Source of the DNA: Vermamoeba vermiformis
Lineage: Eukaryota > Tubulinea > Echinamoebida
Direction of reading: 5' to 3'
Assembly: GCA_045837725.1 (NCBI GenBank)
Contig: JBEWZL010000089.1
Span: 1-64,000, forward strand
DNA: 64,000 nt
The first letter of the stretch is position 1. Each line of letters opens with the position of its first letter. The position numbers and the translations under genes are program-made. This document shows positions 34,532-47,177 of the stretch, in pieces. Under the pieces are notes generated by a model, which was not told the origin of the DNA, searched no databases, and saw only the letters and a program-made list of their open reading frames with translations.

Positions 34532-34951
34532 AATTACCAAATATTCCATCAACGTCATAGCAAATCAATGCTATATTTTTCGCGTTGAATAAAATAAAAT
34601 TCTGAAAATAAACAGACCAGGATATTTGGCGCCAAAGAATTTCGCATATAATGCGTTTAGAGGCGCATAATTGCATACGATATTTACCATGAATTATTTC
34701 AATATTTTCTTGGCAATTTAATGCGATCTGATCTCTTGTTTAAGGATCGGCGGATGGTCGATCTGTGTAGAACCTCAATTCTGTAATGGTAGCTGATCAA
34801 TACAACGCACAATGAGCTCCAAAGAGGTAAAATGCTCTTTGTTGCCGATTATTCGCTTTGAATTGCGAAATGAAATTCGCAATTAATTTTTATTTACTTC
34901 AGTTCATACGTTCAAAATCAAGTACACTTCTCTCATGGTTATACTAATAGC

Positions 34952-37900
34952 ATGAGCAAGGACAAAAGACTGCGTGGCGTGTCGTTTAACAGCAACGAGA
35001 GTGGAAACTCTCAGCCGACCGTGCATCGAAAACAGCTCATCATTAACGGTAACTTGCGACCTATTCTCCATGTGCCTGTTTATTAATTTAAATTGCTTTA
35101 TGCGAATATACGATATATGGTATCGCGGTACGATGGTGTATTAATATTATTTATTGGCAGTACTTGAAGCGAAAGGACTTACCACCGGAAATCCAAAAAA
35201 AGGTAATTAATTTCTTAATTGCACTTCATAAGACTCGCGTATTTACATCGTATTATTAGAGAAATTAACGCCTTACTGCTTAATTTCATTCAACAACGTG
35301 CACTTTCGTACCAATGTCTTGAATCCGACTGTTCGACCAGAGTGGAAACAACGATTTACTTAGTAAGCTCAATCAATTCCCCTTTGTCATGTGCAGTTTA
35401 ATTTACTTATTGCTCGTAGTAACGAGAAAGATCTCCAGTCAGATACAGCGGAGCTTCTGATCTCAGTGTGGGATTCGGATAAATACAGCACGGATACCTT
35501 TCTCGGTCAAATATCCATGCCTATACTTAACATTAAAACCAACGAGGTGTGCAAACAGTGGTGCACATTGACTACCAAAGAGGGACAAGAAACGAAAGGC
35601 AAACTGCTGATCGAGTTCAACTGTATTACTAGCGATGGAGTACGTATCATACAAACAATGGCAGCTAATTAAGGAGTTGATTTGTGACGTGAATATTATT
35701 GCAACGGCTATTTCTGTTCGGGAGATACACGCGTGATTGTTTCAAGTGGCTAATTTAAGCTGTAGGTATTGCAGAAGAGATTCAGCAGCAAGACAAAATT
35801 CAATGCAGTCAACGGTGACAAACCCCAAATAGAGATCATTAACATTACACCCGAAATGCAAGCCAAAGAAGCGGAGCTCTCCCCGCGCTCGAGTCGCACT
35901 GACATTGACAAACCTAATTCAGCACTGCGCAGTTCAGTGAATATGCGCGATCTCGATTCATCAGAGAGTCCTCGCGCAGTGACGAGAACGGATTCGAATG
36001 TGAGCGGACCTGGCTCTGGTTCGAAGCGACGCGGCAGCACTACAGGAGCAGACACGAGTCCTGAGCGCAACACCACGAACAAAACGAACAAGACTGAGGA
36101 CTTGAACACGAGTCGCGAGAACAATGGTCCTGAGAGTGGTGATGTTGTGAGCAGCAACAACCACACGAACAAAACTGACAAGTCCGCGAGTGTTGATCAC
36201 TTGCAAGAGAGCTCGTCGCATGAATCGAACAAAAAAGAATTGATCAATTTGCAAGGCGATGCTTACAAGCAGCCTGAGGTCACTGCTGGCCAGACAAGTG
36301 ACAAACCGAGTGACAAACCCAATGAGACACCGACCAAGCGCAAGTCATCGAGCAAGCTTGGCTTCTTGAAGATTTCAATGAAGAAGAAGGCTAGCAGCAC
36401 ACCTTCCACTCCCGAGACCAAGAAAAAGCATTCGGTAATTGATGACTGACTCTTAGTTCATCGTGTGCTGTGAATTAACGCTGTTGCAACAGAGCAAATG
36501 GAGGAAGTTCTCGCTCAAACTTACCCCGTCAAAGAAGGGCAACAAGACGGACGACGAGAGTGATTGGTCCAAGGACTTCTCTGACATTGCTGAGCGGTAT
36601 GTACCAGCACTGTGGCACTTGTGCACAGCTCTCTAATAGAATTGTACAGCACTCCATTCGTGACTAAATATCCTGCCATTGCATCACAATTGCCCAAGGT
36701 AGAGCTCGATCGACAGGAGGCTATTAGTGCTCTATTGTTGTCCGTACAGCGACTGAACCAAGACCTGCAGTGCATCTTGCAAGAGTACTACTCGCCAATG
36801 AAAAAGAGCGGACTCATCACCAAAGAGCTCAAACAGGTGTTCGCTGATGTGGATGACTTGGCTTCAGGTGTCCGTCACATAGCCGATGTGTTGGAGGAGC
36901 GACAATCGAGCTCACCAGTGGTCGAGAAAGCAGCTGACGCATTCAACAAGCGAGATTCGTTGTGGACTAAATACGCGAGCTATTTGACCAACTACGATAG
37001 GATGATGAAGCGCGTTGATAATGCACGTGCAGAGAATGAGAAGACCAATCAGTTCTTGACCGCAAAGGGTCGTGACTTAGCGCCACTCGAAACACTTCTC
37101 GCTCGTCCTGTGCAACATTTGCTTGACTTGGAGTTGTTGCTCGATGAATTAGACAATGCTACTGCGAGCTCGCATCCTGACAGCAAATACGTGGGTGAGA
37201 TGGTCAAAATAGTCCACAACTGTCTTGAAAATATGAACAGCGACCGTTTGCTGCACTTCTCAAAATTGCGCGAACTGCAGCGACAATTGTACTTCACTCA
37301 AAAAGTCAAGGTAAGGCACAGTTTGTTGTTTTATTTTGAATTTTAATTGTTCTTCATGCGCTAACTCGTTGCTAGAAATTCTCATTGTGGGCCAATGCAG
37401 ACAGAACACTGTTGTTTGAAGGCTCGGGCTCTGTGCATCCTCTTCGCAAGCCCGGCACTCGCAACGAGATCTTCCTGTTGGTATTCAGCGACATGTTGTT
37501 GATCACTCGTCCTAAGCGCGTGTCAACAAAGAAATTGACGCTCAACAACAAAGTCAGCCGACACTTGTTGGTCACTCGCCGAATATTCTTGAACGAGATG
37601 TTCTTGCACGATCCCAGCCTAGATATCCGCGAACAGATTCCTGATGTCATCGAGATTGTGTCTACTAATGTTGGTGTGTGGCGTTTGGGCATGGGATCAG
37701 AAACAGAACGGGTCACCAAGATTATTGAAAGTCAACTCGCGCGTGTGGGCCCAACAGTGTCTGACTCTGACAAGTCCACGGAGTACAACAGACTGGTTGA
37801 ACTCGCCAAGAGCCGTCAACCTACGCGAAGTAAGAGCAGAGCATCAGCTTCGCAGCTCTCTCCTCGTCGTTCCCCTCGTTCTCCACGCAAGGCTCTCTTG

Positions 37901-39293
37901 CTCGACCTAGAACGTGCCACCAATAACAACAATAATGCCAGTGAGCAGTTGATGAGTGAATTGGATAAGGCTCGCGATGCTGTGCGAGAGCTTGCAATGA
38001 AGGCATCAATTGCCGAACAAGAGCGTGATGAATATCGTCGCAGAATGGAAGAGGAAATGCGTGAGCGAATCAAATTGGAGCGTGTGATTAGCACACAACA
38101 AGAACAGATCACACAATTGAAGTTGACACAAAACTCGAAGCCTGCCAAAGAGACAATCGAGGTGCAAACTCTTCTCGACATGCTCAAGCACGAAACTGAA
38201 GCTCGCCGTGAAGTTGAAGAGCACAACAGAGATCTGCGCAATAATTACTTGAAGTTGACAGCTCTTGTCACGGAGAAGCAGCTGCAAGAAAGTCAATTGA
38301 TGGGTCGTGTCTTGAGTCTCGAACACGAATTGGCCCGCAAAGGTAATAGTAAATAATCGATCACACCAAGTTCTAACACCTCGCAGATGAGTCCTCGCAT
38401 GTTCACCGTGACATTATTCGTGAACGTCAAAACATTGAAGACTTGCTTGAGCGCGGCAAGAAAGATTTGATGAAACGACTTGCTGAGAGCAAACAAGCCA
38501 TTCAGCGCGAGTTCAATCAGCTGATTGAGGTCGCTACGGGCTATGCCAACACTCGCGGCAATCTGAGTGATGATGACATGGAAGTCTCACCACGTGCCAT
38601 GTCCTTCACGGTGCCCCAGAATGGTTATAGCAGCAACAAATCTCCTGGTGTATCTCCACGCCAAATTGAAACCAAGACGAATGGCATGGTTCCCAGCGGC
38701 AGCAATGTGAGCATGGGCTACACGAGCAGCGACACTGGCGAACCCAGCAACAAGCCTCGCGAGGTTGGCAGACTCAATCTGAATAACTCGTAAGTCTCGA
38801 ATAGTTGCAATGAGTATGGCACTAACTATTTACAGCACTCGCACCCTCAACCCCTCTGGAGCCAAGTCACCAGTGGCCACCCCGACTGGCGCTAAAAGTC
38901 CCAAGTCAAAGAAAGTCAAAACGTACAATTACAGCAGCGACAATGCTGAGGAGAACAAGGATTGGAAGGCCAAGCTTCGACTCAGCACGAAGAAAAAGAA
39001 GGAGGTGCAAGCAACACCGTGGCGCACACCACCCCCAACAGCGCAGAACCAGCCATTTGTACTGCAGTTCAAGTCGAACAAAGTGGACTGGAACACCGTC
39101 AAGAACGAGCAATCGTATTGGTCTGATGACTTCAACGAGAGCGACTACAGCAGCGGTGTGATCACGGTGAGTATTGTCTTCTATTGTAAGGGATAACAGT
39201 GCTGACTTTAGTAATTAGGGAGCACGTGCTGCGCCTAACGGTGAGAACTACGATGACTTGGACAATTCAGTCTCGGTAGACGACCAGCAGTAA
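34952..39293 (+). CDS. RhoGEF with N-terminal C2, DH-PH and coiled coil
   Basis: Eleven phase-consistent exons (34952-35048, 35161-35202, 35260-35362, 35420-35639, 35775-36434, 36493-36596, 36629-37310, 37376-38342, 38387-38789, 38836-39166, 39219-39293) give 1,227 aa. The C2 domain (~28-145) reads LIINVLEAKGLTTGNPKK ... TNVLNPTVRPEWKQRF ... LLISVWDSDK. A long Ser/Thr/Asn-rich linker leads to a helical DH domain (~400-640; PAIASQLPKVELDRQE ... RPVQHLLDLELLLDEL, the conserved RP..RL-type helix). A PH domain follows (FEGSGSVHPLRKPG ... EIFLLVFSDMLLITRPK), then a coiled coil and a basic tail. It should load GTP on Rho/Rac GTPases at membranes. Confidence 0.88.
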
Positions 39294-39627
39294 CTTGTAT
39301 TGTATTTATTTGTACTTTAAACAGCGTATTTAATAATAAATGTACATATCGGAATGTAGTCAGTTTGTGCACGACGATGTTGCCGGTCAAACACGGTCAA
39401 CGTCGTTCTGAAGTCGACTGTCGGCCAATAAATTTTGAAGACTGATGACATCAATTTTTCAACCACGAACAGCTTGATTGCAACATAGCGCAAGTGCTGA
39501 TGCTCGTTGTTATCAACTGATTATTTGTAATTATTGTAAGTCGGAAAACAGATGCGCTTGTAACGAGAACAACAATTAATTGCAATTTATAGGTACAATA
39601 ACACCCAAAAAATATATAATTATAGAA
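39294..39627. other. Intergenic region
   Basis: This 334-bp spacer lies between two same-strand genes. A TAATAAATG near 39339 fits a polyadenylation signal for the RhoGEF gene. Nothing else was recognised. Confidence 0.4.
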
Positions 39628-40994
39628 ATGGTCGATATTACAGTGCGAGACCTTTTATTCTACCTCTTCAGCTCAGCTCTGGTTACCACAAATAAGAGAA
39701 TAATAAATAAACCCGAATCTCAGCCACTACCAGTGCAAAATGGCCCAGAGTCACCGTTCTATACACTATTAAAAGACCCAAAAAATAGAAGAGACGCAAA
39801 AAAATTGGAAGATAAAATTTCTACAATCAATTTCAAAGATCGTTGGACTTTTTGGACTGATAGCGTCAAAGCACATGCAATGAGCAAAGAAGACTTTACT
39901 AAGAATATTCACAAATCAGGACAGTGTTCGAATCTAAAAGTAAGACCACATATCTTAGAGATTTTCCGGCTTCTTAAAGCTGACTGTTTAAATTAGGAAT
40001 TCTGTGATATATGGAACAGCGTTACAAACAAGCTACACTTTGGCATGTACTCCAACCTGCGTCTATTCAAGAATGATATTCCACCTTTGTGGGAGGTAAG
40101 CACGAGCAGTTGATTAAAGGCAATTGCTGACGAACTGAAACAGGATGCGAGTAATCGTAACGGTGGCAAGTGGATATTAATAGCGCCATTCACGAGTGAT
40201 CCGCAAGGAGATCAAGTCGGCAATGAGGCACTGCAAGTATTTCTTCAAATCAGCTTGCACATGATCACGGGACTGTTCGACTACCTCGATAACTTGGTAT
40301 GATGCGCTGTGCACTATCACACCTAGCTTCGTACTGACTTTACACACCCACCAGTGCGGCATTACATTGGCCATTAGACCATACGGCATTATGATTTCAA
40401 TCTGGAATAATGACGCTAGCGACAAGGTGCAAATTATTTCGATGAAGAAAAAGTTGACCAAGCTCGAGTTCCACAACATTAAATATCAGAGCCATCAGAT
40501 CTCCATTAAGAACAATCTTAAGGTACGTTTGTTCGTGCGTGACAAACACAGGTGTTAATTGTCTCGATGCACAGAAATTGTCCGACAGTGAGCGCACGGC
40601 CTCAGATGTAGAGCGCTTTGGCTTCACATCCGAGTCAGACAATGAGCGGCTGATGAGCAGCGACAACGAGCGCGGACTGTCTGAGAGCGAGGACGAGTCT
40701 GACTTGGACGACAGAATGCGTGCCAAACGAATTCCCGTCACTCTGACACGTGCTACGCGCAAGAACTCGACGGACACTGCACGACACAGACCTCGCACGC
40801 AGAGTCAAGAGCAGGGCACTGCGGCTGAGACTCAGGCACGTGACAACAACTCGAGCACGGCCGATGACAACACCGCACCACAGCTGCACTTGATGACACG
40901 CGGGGGCCTGGCACTGGTCGTCATTGCAAGTGCAGCCCTGGCAGCTGTGTGGGCCATGTACTCGACTGTCTCGCAGCTCAACTGGTCACAGTAG
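39628..40994 (+). CDS. eIF4E-family protein with C-terminal transmembrane anchor
   Basis: Five exons (39628-39939, 39997-40095, 40144-40296, 40355-40522, 40575-40994) give 383 aa. Residues ~70-245 are eIF4E-like: FKDRWTFWTDSV at the first strand, EFCDIWNSVTN for helix 1, YSNLRLFKNDIPPLWED (the cap-pocket Trp-Glu pair), NGGKWILIAPF, CGITLAIRPYGIMISIWNND (second cap-stacking Trp). Helix 1 has Cys where eIF4E has the Trp that contacts eIF4G/4E-BP, so partner binding may be altered. After an acidic Ser/Asp/Glu linker comes one hydrophobic segment (GLALVVIASAALAAVWAMYS) and a 10-residue tail, so it appears tail-anchored. A short hydrophobic stretch is also present at the N-terminus. It is likely a specialised cap-binding protein at ER or another membrane. 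Confidence 0.8.
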
Positions 40995-41222
40995 GGCAGC
41001 GTCGATCTCGATCTGCACCTCACGTCATCGATCGTTGTACCTACATGTCCTATTTAAGTAATAATAAACCACCGATTGTAAGTAGATCTTTTGTCATGTG
41101 CGAGTATTTCCACCCGCGCAATTGAAGTGTGTTGTCAAAGAATTTACGCAGCAAATTATTTCTATTTTTATTTATCATCTAGATTACACAAAACCAACAT
41201 GCAGGAGTAGAGGAGGTATTTA

Positions 41223-44200
41223 ATGACAGACAAAAAGAAAGAAGTGCCCATCTTGAGCATCCACAAAGCGTGTCAAAAGGGCAACTATGATGCAGTGGTT
41301 GCTCAATTAAAAAAGAAGAAGAATAATGTAAATTTAGAAGATGAAACAGGCCACACACCGATTCAATTGGCAGCTTTGCACGGCAGCTTTGAAGTTGTTC
41401 AATTGCTGGTTGAAAACGGTGCAGATTTAAACCAGCAAGACCCTAGCGGCTGGTGTGCATTGCATTTTGCTGCATCAGGAAGAAATGAAAAATTATTTGC
41501 TTATTTATTGAGTCAAGAAAGCATCAACGGTAAGCGTGAATCTACCGCGATCAAAATAATTCAATTTTTACGAGCTCTGTTTGGATTACGTTATCCACGT
41601 TCCATGATATTTACGATCCTCTTTTCTTATATCACCTACAAATTTCATAGGTATCAACTCGTTTTTATATCATCTGGTACTTTTTAATTTTTAAATGGAA
41701 TATTATGACCCCAATCTTGCTAATCATATAATGCTAACCATTAAATCATAGTGAATCTTAGAAATGAGGGCCTCAATACCCCACTGCACTATCTTGCAAA
41801 GAACTTCGCTAATCTGTCGGAGCAAATACTGCACGATTTAATTCAAGTAAGCGCAATAATATAATTATTTTATTTACAATGCTCGTTCACGATTTTAATG
41901 GCGTGCTCGTTGATCTCTCTACGAAATTTCATGCTGAGCGGTTACATTGATTCTCTCACATAAATGGGGTTACAACGATATCGATAGATTACTGTAACAT
42001 CATATTAATTATTTTATACGCGCAGAAAGGAGCAGACATCAATGCTCAAAATGCACAGGGGGAGACACCTCTGCATGGTGCGGCGTTGAAGGGCTACGAA
42101 CAAGTGACGACCAGTTTGATCGAACTTGGCGCTGATGTACGTGATTAGCGTTGTATATATGCACAATAGCGAGTACTCATATATATATGCACGTGCAGGT
42201 TGATATTTGTAACAACGAAGGCGAGACACCCCTCAACTGGGCCACGCGCAATGGTCACGTCAAAGTGATCAGTGTGCTGCTCAAGGCCTACAGCAACAAG
42301 AACAAGTCGCGCAGCGCGTCACTCAAGCCGAGCATTGATCAAGCTGTGCGCGAGGGCAACAACAATTTGCTGCGCGAACAGAAGAAACAACAGCGCCACA
42401 CGCTCAATGTCACAGGTGATTTTGATCAGCCTCTGCAAGAACGGGTCAGTACTGGAACATTCATTGGCTAATCTGAGCGTCATATTAACATTGCAATAGT
42501 ACGAGTTGACGTTCTTCGGCGAGAACTTTCATTTGTCATTGCACGACGACAACTGGGACAAATGCCTGTACGAGGGTGGTTTGAAACTCGAACACGCCTC
42601 AACAGAGAAGGCGAGCAATAACAACGCCAAAGCAAATATTGAAACACCGTTGAGGAAAGAAGAGGCAAGTATTGCACACAACAGTTATATTCAATCGTGA
42701 TGACTGACCCATGTCACAGCTGCCCCTGTCCAAATTGTTTCACATGTACCTCACGATTTCGGGCAAGAACAAAACTGACCCCGAAATCTTGCATTGGATT
42801 GCAAAGTTTTTAACAGGTCCCAAGAAGACCTATTTGGTGTATTTAATGAACAACTACGGCTACAGAATTCGACTGCGCAATCCTCAGAACAAAGACAGTG
42901 GCTCGTCCACACCGCAGCCTGGCTCACAGCCCAAAGCGATTGGTCGCTCGGTCTCATTGCAGAATCTCAAGTCACCGAATGACGGCGTCAATCCCATTGA
43001 CTCGTCGAGCAATTCACTGAGCACTGAGAGCGCGACAGGACCAGTAGACACACAGCCCAATGACACCAACAGCGAGGCAAACAATTCGGGCAATTCAATC
43101 GAGGACAGCAAGTCAAACAGCTCGAGCAATCGCAACAGTTATGACCTGGGACACACCGTGCCACCGCTGGACTGGGACGAGGAAGTTGCGCCGCACCGCC
43201 CCTCCCCTGTCGTCAGTCCCTTTGAGAGTCCTGCCTACATGAACAAATTGAAAGCATTTAACGCGAAGAAGGCTAAATATGATATCTGGAATGAGCCTAG
43301 TCCTCGCGATCGAGAGGTACGTCCGATACATTGCTTCCAATCATGTGCATTGGCTAACAGTTGTGCAGCTTTATCAACTTTATTTTGATATAAATGAAAA
43401 GAATAAGACATCAGAGGTGAAGGTAAGTTAGAATAATAGCGTTTTGTTTTAAGTATACTTTCCGTTTCCGTTTATTTATGTATCCCCATATGTGTATGTA
43501 TTAATATGGTCCTTTTTTGTTTCAATTACAATAGCCGATTCAATTCCAGACAACTGAACCTGGTGGCCGAGATCGATCGTACAGTTTGTTAGAGCATCGT
43601 AAATTAAGCAAATTCCATTGGGAAATCGATCCACACGATCTGCAGATTATTGATAAAGTTGGACGCGGCAGTTTTGGCGTTGTTTATAAGGTAAAGAATT
43701 CAATTCATTTAGATTGCAGGCTCTAACTGAGACTTAGGCTATTTGGATGGGCGTTGAAGTCGCCGTGAAAAAAGTCGAATGCGATGACATGTCAGCAGAG
43801 GACTATCAAAACTTTTTATATGAAATCTCAATGATGAGCAATCTACGACATCCAAATATTTTGACATTCTTGGGCGGCAGTCTCGAGCCTCCTAATTTGT
43901 GTTTTGTGACTGAATACGCACAACGCGGCAGTCTGCATCAAGTGCTCAAAACAACACAACTGACTTGGATGCAACGACTAAATATGGCACTGGACGCAGC
44001 TAAGGGACTGGTAAGATATACCACTCTTGTACACCGATATACCTGACACGTGTCACAGATGTATTTGCATCACCAAGTACCGCCCATTGTGCACCGAGAC
44101 CTCAAGTCACTCAACTTGCTGGTCGATGAAACTTTCAAAATCAAAGTGGCTGACTTCGGTCTGAGCAAAGACAAGAACAACGACATCAACACGAAGATGG

Positions 44201-44638
44201 GCACACTGAACTGGGTGGCACCAGAGATCTTAAACGACAACAGCCAGCCCTACACCGAGAAAGCAGACATGTACTCATTCGGTCTCGTGCTGTGGGAGAT
44301 TTTAACCAACAAAACACCCTATGAGGTAAGTATTTAACGAGACCAATCTTGCCGCAAAAGCTCATGCATTCGACAGGGTAAAACAACACTGCAAATTGTG
44401 CGCTTAATTGATATGGGTGAACGACCGAAAGTACCGAGCGATGCAGATCCAGAATTCGCCAAGCTAATTGTCGATTGTTGGCACTCTGGTGAGTTACTAC
44501 TAACGAGTAAATAGCGGCGTTATTAACCCAAGTTCAGACCCTGCCAAACGACCGCCCATTGAAGCTGTGTTCAAGCGACTACAGGCCATCAAAGCACGCT
44601 ACGACAAAGCAGCGCAACCCGCGAATACAAAACAATAG
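41223..44638 (+). CDS. Ankyrin-repeat TKL-type protein kinase
   Basis: Twelve phase-consistent exons (41223-41529, 41752-41846, 42026-42136, 42199-42444, 42500-42664, 42720-43316, 43369-43422, 43535-43690, 43738-44010, 44059-44325, 44377-44488, 44538-44638) give 827 aa. Five or so ankyrin repeats occupy ~1-220 (GHTPIQLAALHGSFEVVQLL, GETPLHGAALKGYEQVTTSL). A helical region and a Ser/Asn-rich linker follow. The kinase domain (~555-815) has GRGSFGVVYK, the VAVKK lysine, HRDLKSLNLL, DFG, an APE and DPAKRPP near the end. All catalytic residues are present. The HRDLKSLN loop and the domain style are tyrosine-kinase-like (TKL), probably Ser/Thr specific. The intron at 42665 begins GC, not GT. Confidence 0.93.
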
Positions 44639-44877
44639 GAGTTGGTTAAATTAGCATCTGCCCTTTAATTTATTTGTTTTTTTAAAAACGATTGTACATA
44701 ATATTACGACTAGGAGGCTAAGAAAGCGGCAGTCCTAGTCTCGGTTCAGCTGAACAAAGCCACTATTAATGTATTTAATTGCTTGTACTTTATTCTCACG
44801 AATAAAATCGCAAAAACAAAAGCTCGTGTCAGTAGTGTTAGTTGACAAGTACAGTACCACAAGTTCATGGCAACACT

Positions 44878-47133
44878 ATGTTAGACAGCTTACTTCGACT
44901 TGTATTGTGGAGTATATTGGCCTCTATTATTGCTCTGGTGCTGTGGTGGTTATCGCGCAGATCTGATCGGGTGGTCCTCGTCCATCAAGAGACAGAATTG
45001 ACCAAAAAAATATTAGAAGGATGCCCGAGTATTCATGTGTACAAAAATATGCCAATTTGGGGCTGTAAGAAGCTGTGTTAAATATTAATTGATTTTTTTA
45101 ATTAATTTTTCTAAATTTCTTGGCCAGTGAGTGGCAATATTCAGTCAATATATGCAAGTCAAATTCGCAAAGGCCCAACACCAAGAATGGAAAGGTAAGT
45201 AATTAGTATAAGTCGTTTATAGATCCACGCTGAAGTTTGCGTTAGACAATTCGTGTTGAACAGTCAAGGCGTTGAAATAGCAGTAGACTGGATTGACGGG
45301 CCTCCCAGTAAAGATAATACCACACCCATAGTTTTGTAAGTCGAAATATGAATGAAATTGCGTCGGACTGATTGGATCCGTCAGAATTGTGCCAGGTATC
45401 GCGGGCCACTCGAGCAACGATTACATTAAGAATTTTGTACACTTCTGCAAACAATCTGGATTCAGAACGGTCGTGTTCAACTGGCCTGGTTGCGACAACA
45501 AACTTACGGTACGAATAACTTGACATTATGACACGTCAGTCTGACACTTGCTGTCGCTATTAGAAACCTCATTTGTGGACAGTGGGTGACTCGAAGGACT
45601 TGAAGCTCGCTGTTGATCACATTCACGCGCAGTGTCCCCGTGCACTGATGAGTAGGACTATCGAGTGCAGCCCTTCATTCAAAGCACTAATCATTTCGTC
45701 TTGTTAGTGTGCGTTGGTTACTCGTTGGGTGGCAATCTGTTGCTCAGATATTTGGGCGAGGACGGACACAACACGCCATTCAAATCGGCCATTGTGCTCA
45801 GCACTGGCTACGACGTGTTTGAAGGTAGTTCTTTGTTGGAGTCACTTCAAATAAGTCTGACACGTGATAGGGGCCAAGAAGCTCACGAGCAACTTCTATC
45901 GCAAAGCACTGGTCAACAAGTGGCGCGGAGTGTTGCTCAAGTATGATATTATACCATTGCAATTCTCATGTTTTGCTCGTGTTTAACGGTGTGCACAGGA
46001 ACAAAGAGGTGTTTGAAGGGTCAGCAGACATTGACATCGATCGTGTCTTGAAGGTAAGCCGGTAACTTCCATGCCAGGACTGACCTTTTGGGACCCTCAA
46101 CAGGCCTCATCGCCTGCTGAACTGGACACAACTTTCTCGCTGCCGCTGCTGAAGATGGAAAGCTTAGGTAAGTCAAACAATCTCTTTTTTGAAGACCTCA
46201 TGCCGGAGGCCAGGCCTCGCTCAACAATCGCATCGGTGCCCGAGTTGGTCTAAGGGGTTGGATTAAGGCTCCAATATCTTCGGATGCAAGGGTTCGAATC
46301 CCTTCCGATGCAATACCTTTTTTTTGTCTTATCTGTTTTTACATGAGAGAAGCGTTTATTCTGGTTGCCATTTTTTTGCCCTATTGTTGGGAATTAGCAA
46401 TGGAAATCGCTCACAAAATCAGTTAATTAATCAGAGGGGAAAAACGACGCTTTGTTTTTACCCTGCTCGTAACAAACCCGTAAAGAAACACAAGTCCCAC
46501 CCTGGGATCTGCACCAGATCGGTGGTGCATCGCCCGTTTGAACGCCTTGGACTCAAAAAAAATTGAGGGCAAAATCAACGTAGCCGCGATAGCTCAGTTG
46601 GGAGAGCGTTAGACTGAAGATCTAGAGGCCCCCGGTTCAATCCCGGGTCGCGGCATTTCTTTTTTTGCTTTTTTGTTCGTTCCTTACGCTGACTTTGCAT
46701 TGCAGAGCACTATTATCGTTCGTCGAGCGCCGTTCATCTAATGGAACACATTGCAATTCCTACATTGTTGTTAAATGCTCGTGATGATCCAATCAGTAAG
46801 ACACCCTTATCTTTGATTCGTAGAGCTAACTGTTGCACAGTCCATCACTCGCTTATCGACATCGCGGTTAAGAGTATGCAATCCAATCAAAATCTGATTG
46901 TTGGCTTTACCAAATATGGTGGCCATCAAGGCTGGATACAGGGTGGGTTCTGGTTCCCAGACAAGATAACTTGGATGGACTCTATTTGCCTGGAGTTTAT
47001 GCAATCGACAGTAAACTTAACCAAGTGAGCATACTTTAATCTCATTCATATTTGGCTAATACTAACTCTGTGCAGTACACAACCTGAATTGTTCACAAGA
47101 GAAGAACACAAACGAATAATTATCGAAAAATAA
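44878..47133 (+). CDS. YheT/ABHD-type alpha/beta hydrolase, membrane anchored
   Basis: Twelve exons (44878-45064, 45128-45194, 45246-45335, 45385-45508, 45564-45651, 45708-45824, 45871-45940, 45999-46053, 46104-46167, 46706-46795, 46841-47024, 47076-47133) give 397 aa. One N-terminal membrane helix (LLRLVLWSILASIIALVLWW) precedes the family's SGNIQSIYASQIRK motif. The hydrolase core follows, with nucleophile elbow GYSLGGNLLLRYLGE, acid loop LLLNARDDPI and histidine motif YGGHQGW, so the Ser-Asp-His triad is intact. Relatives are bacterial YheT, plant EMB8 and animal ABHD1/2/3, which act on lipids or esters. Intron 9 (46168-46705, 538 nt) contains two tRNA genes in the same orientation. Confidence 0.9.
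46230..46312 (+). tRNA. tRNA-Leu (anticodon AAG)
   Basis: It is 83 nt with a 7-bp acceptor stem (GCATCGG/CCGATGC). The anticodon stem TTGGA/TCCAA encloses loop TTAAGGC. It has the long variable arm of a class II tRNA, T-arm AAGGG-TTCGAAT-CCCTT, and discriminator A. It has no intron. It lies inside intron 9 of the hydrolase gene, same strand. Confidence 0.95.
46583..46655 (+). tRNA. tRNA-Phe (anticodon GAA)
   Basis: It is 73 nt with acceptor stem GCCGCGA/TCGCGGC, D-arm TAGCTCAGTTGGGAGAGC, anticodon loop CTGAAGA, T-arm CCGG-TTCAATC-CCGG, and discriminator A. It also lies inside intron 9 of the hydrolase gene, 270 nt after tRNA-Leu, and is followed by a T-rich run suited to Pol III termination. 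Confidence 0.96.
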
Positions 47134-47177
47134 ACGAATACTCACCCTCGATTCTGTGTTCCAACTTGCCAGCAACT

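Noticed and set aside
35391-35419. Acceptor at 35394 for the fourth RhoGEF exon
   Set aside because: It breaks the reading phase; the acceptor at 35418-35419 restores a continuous C2 domain.
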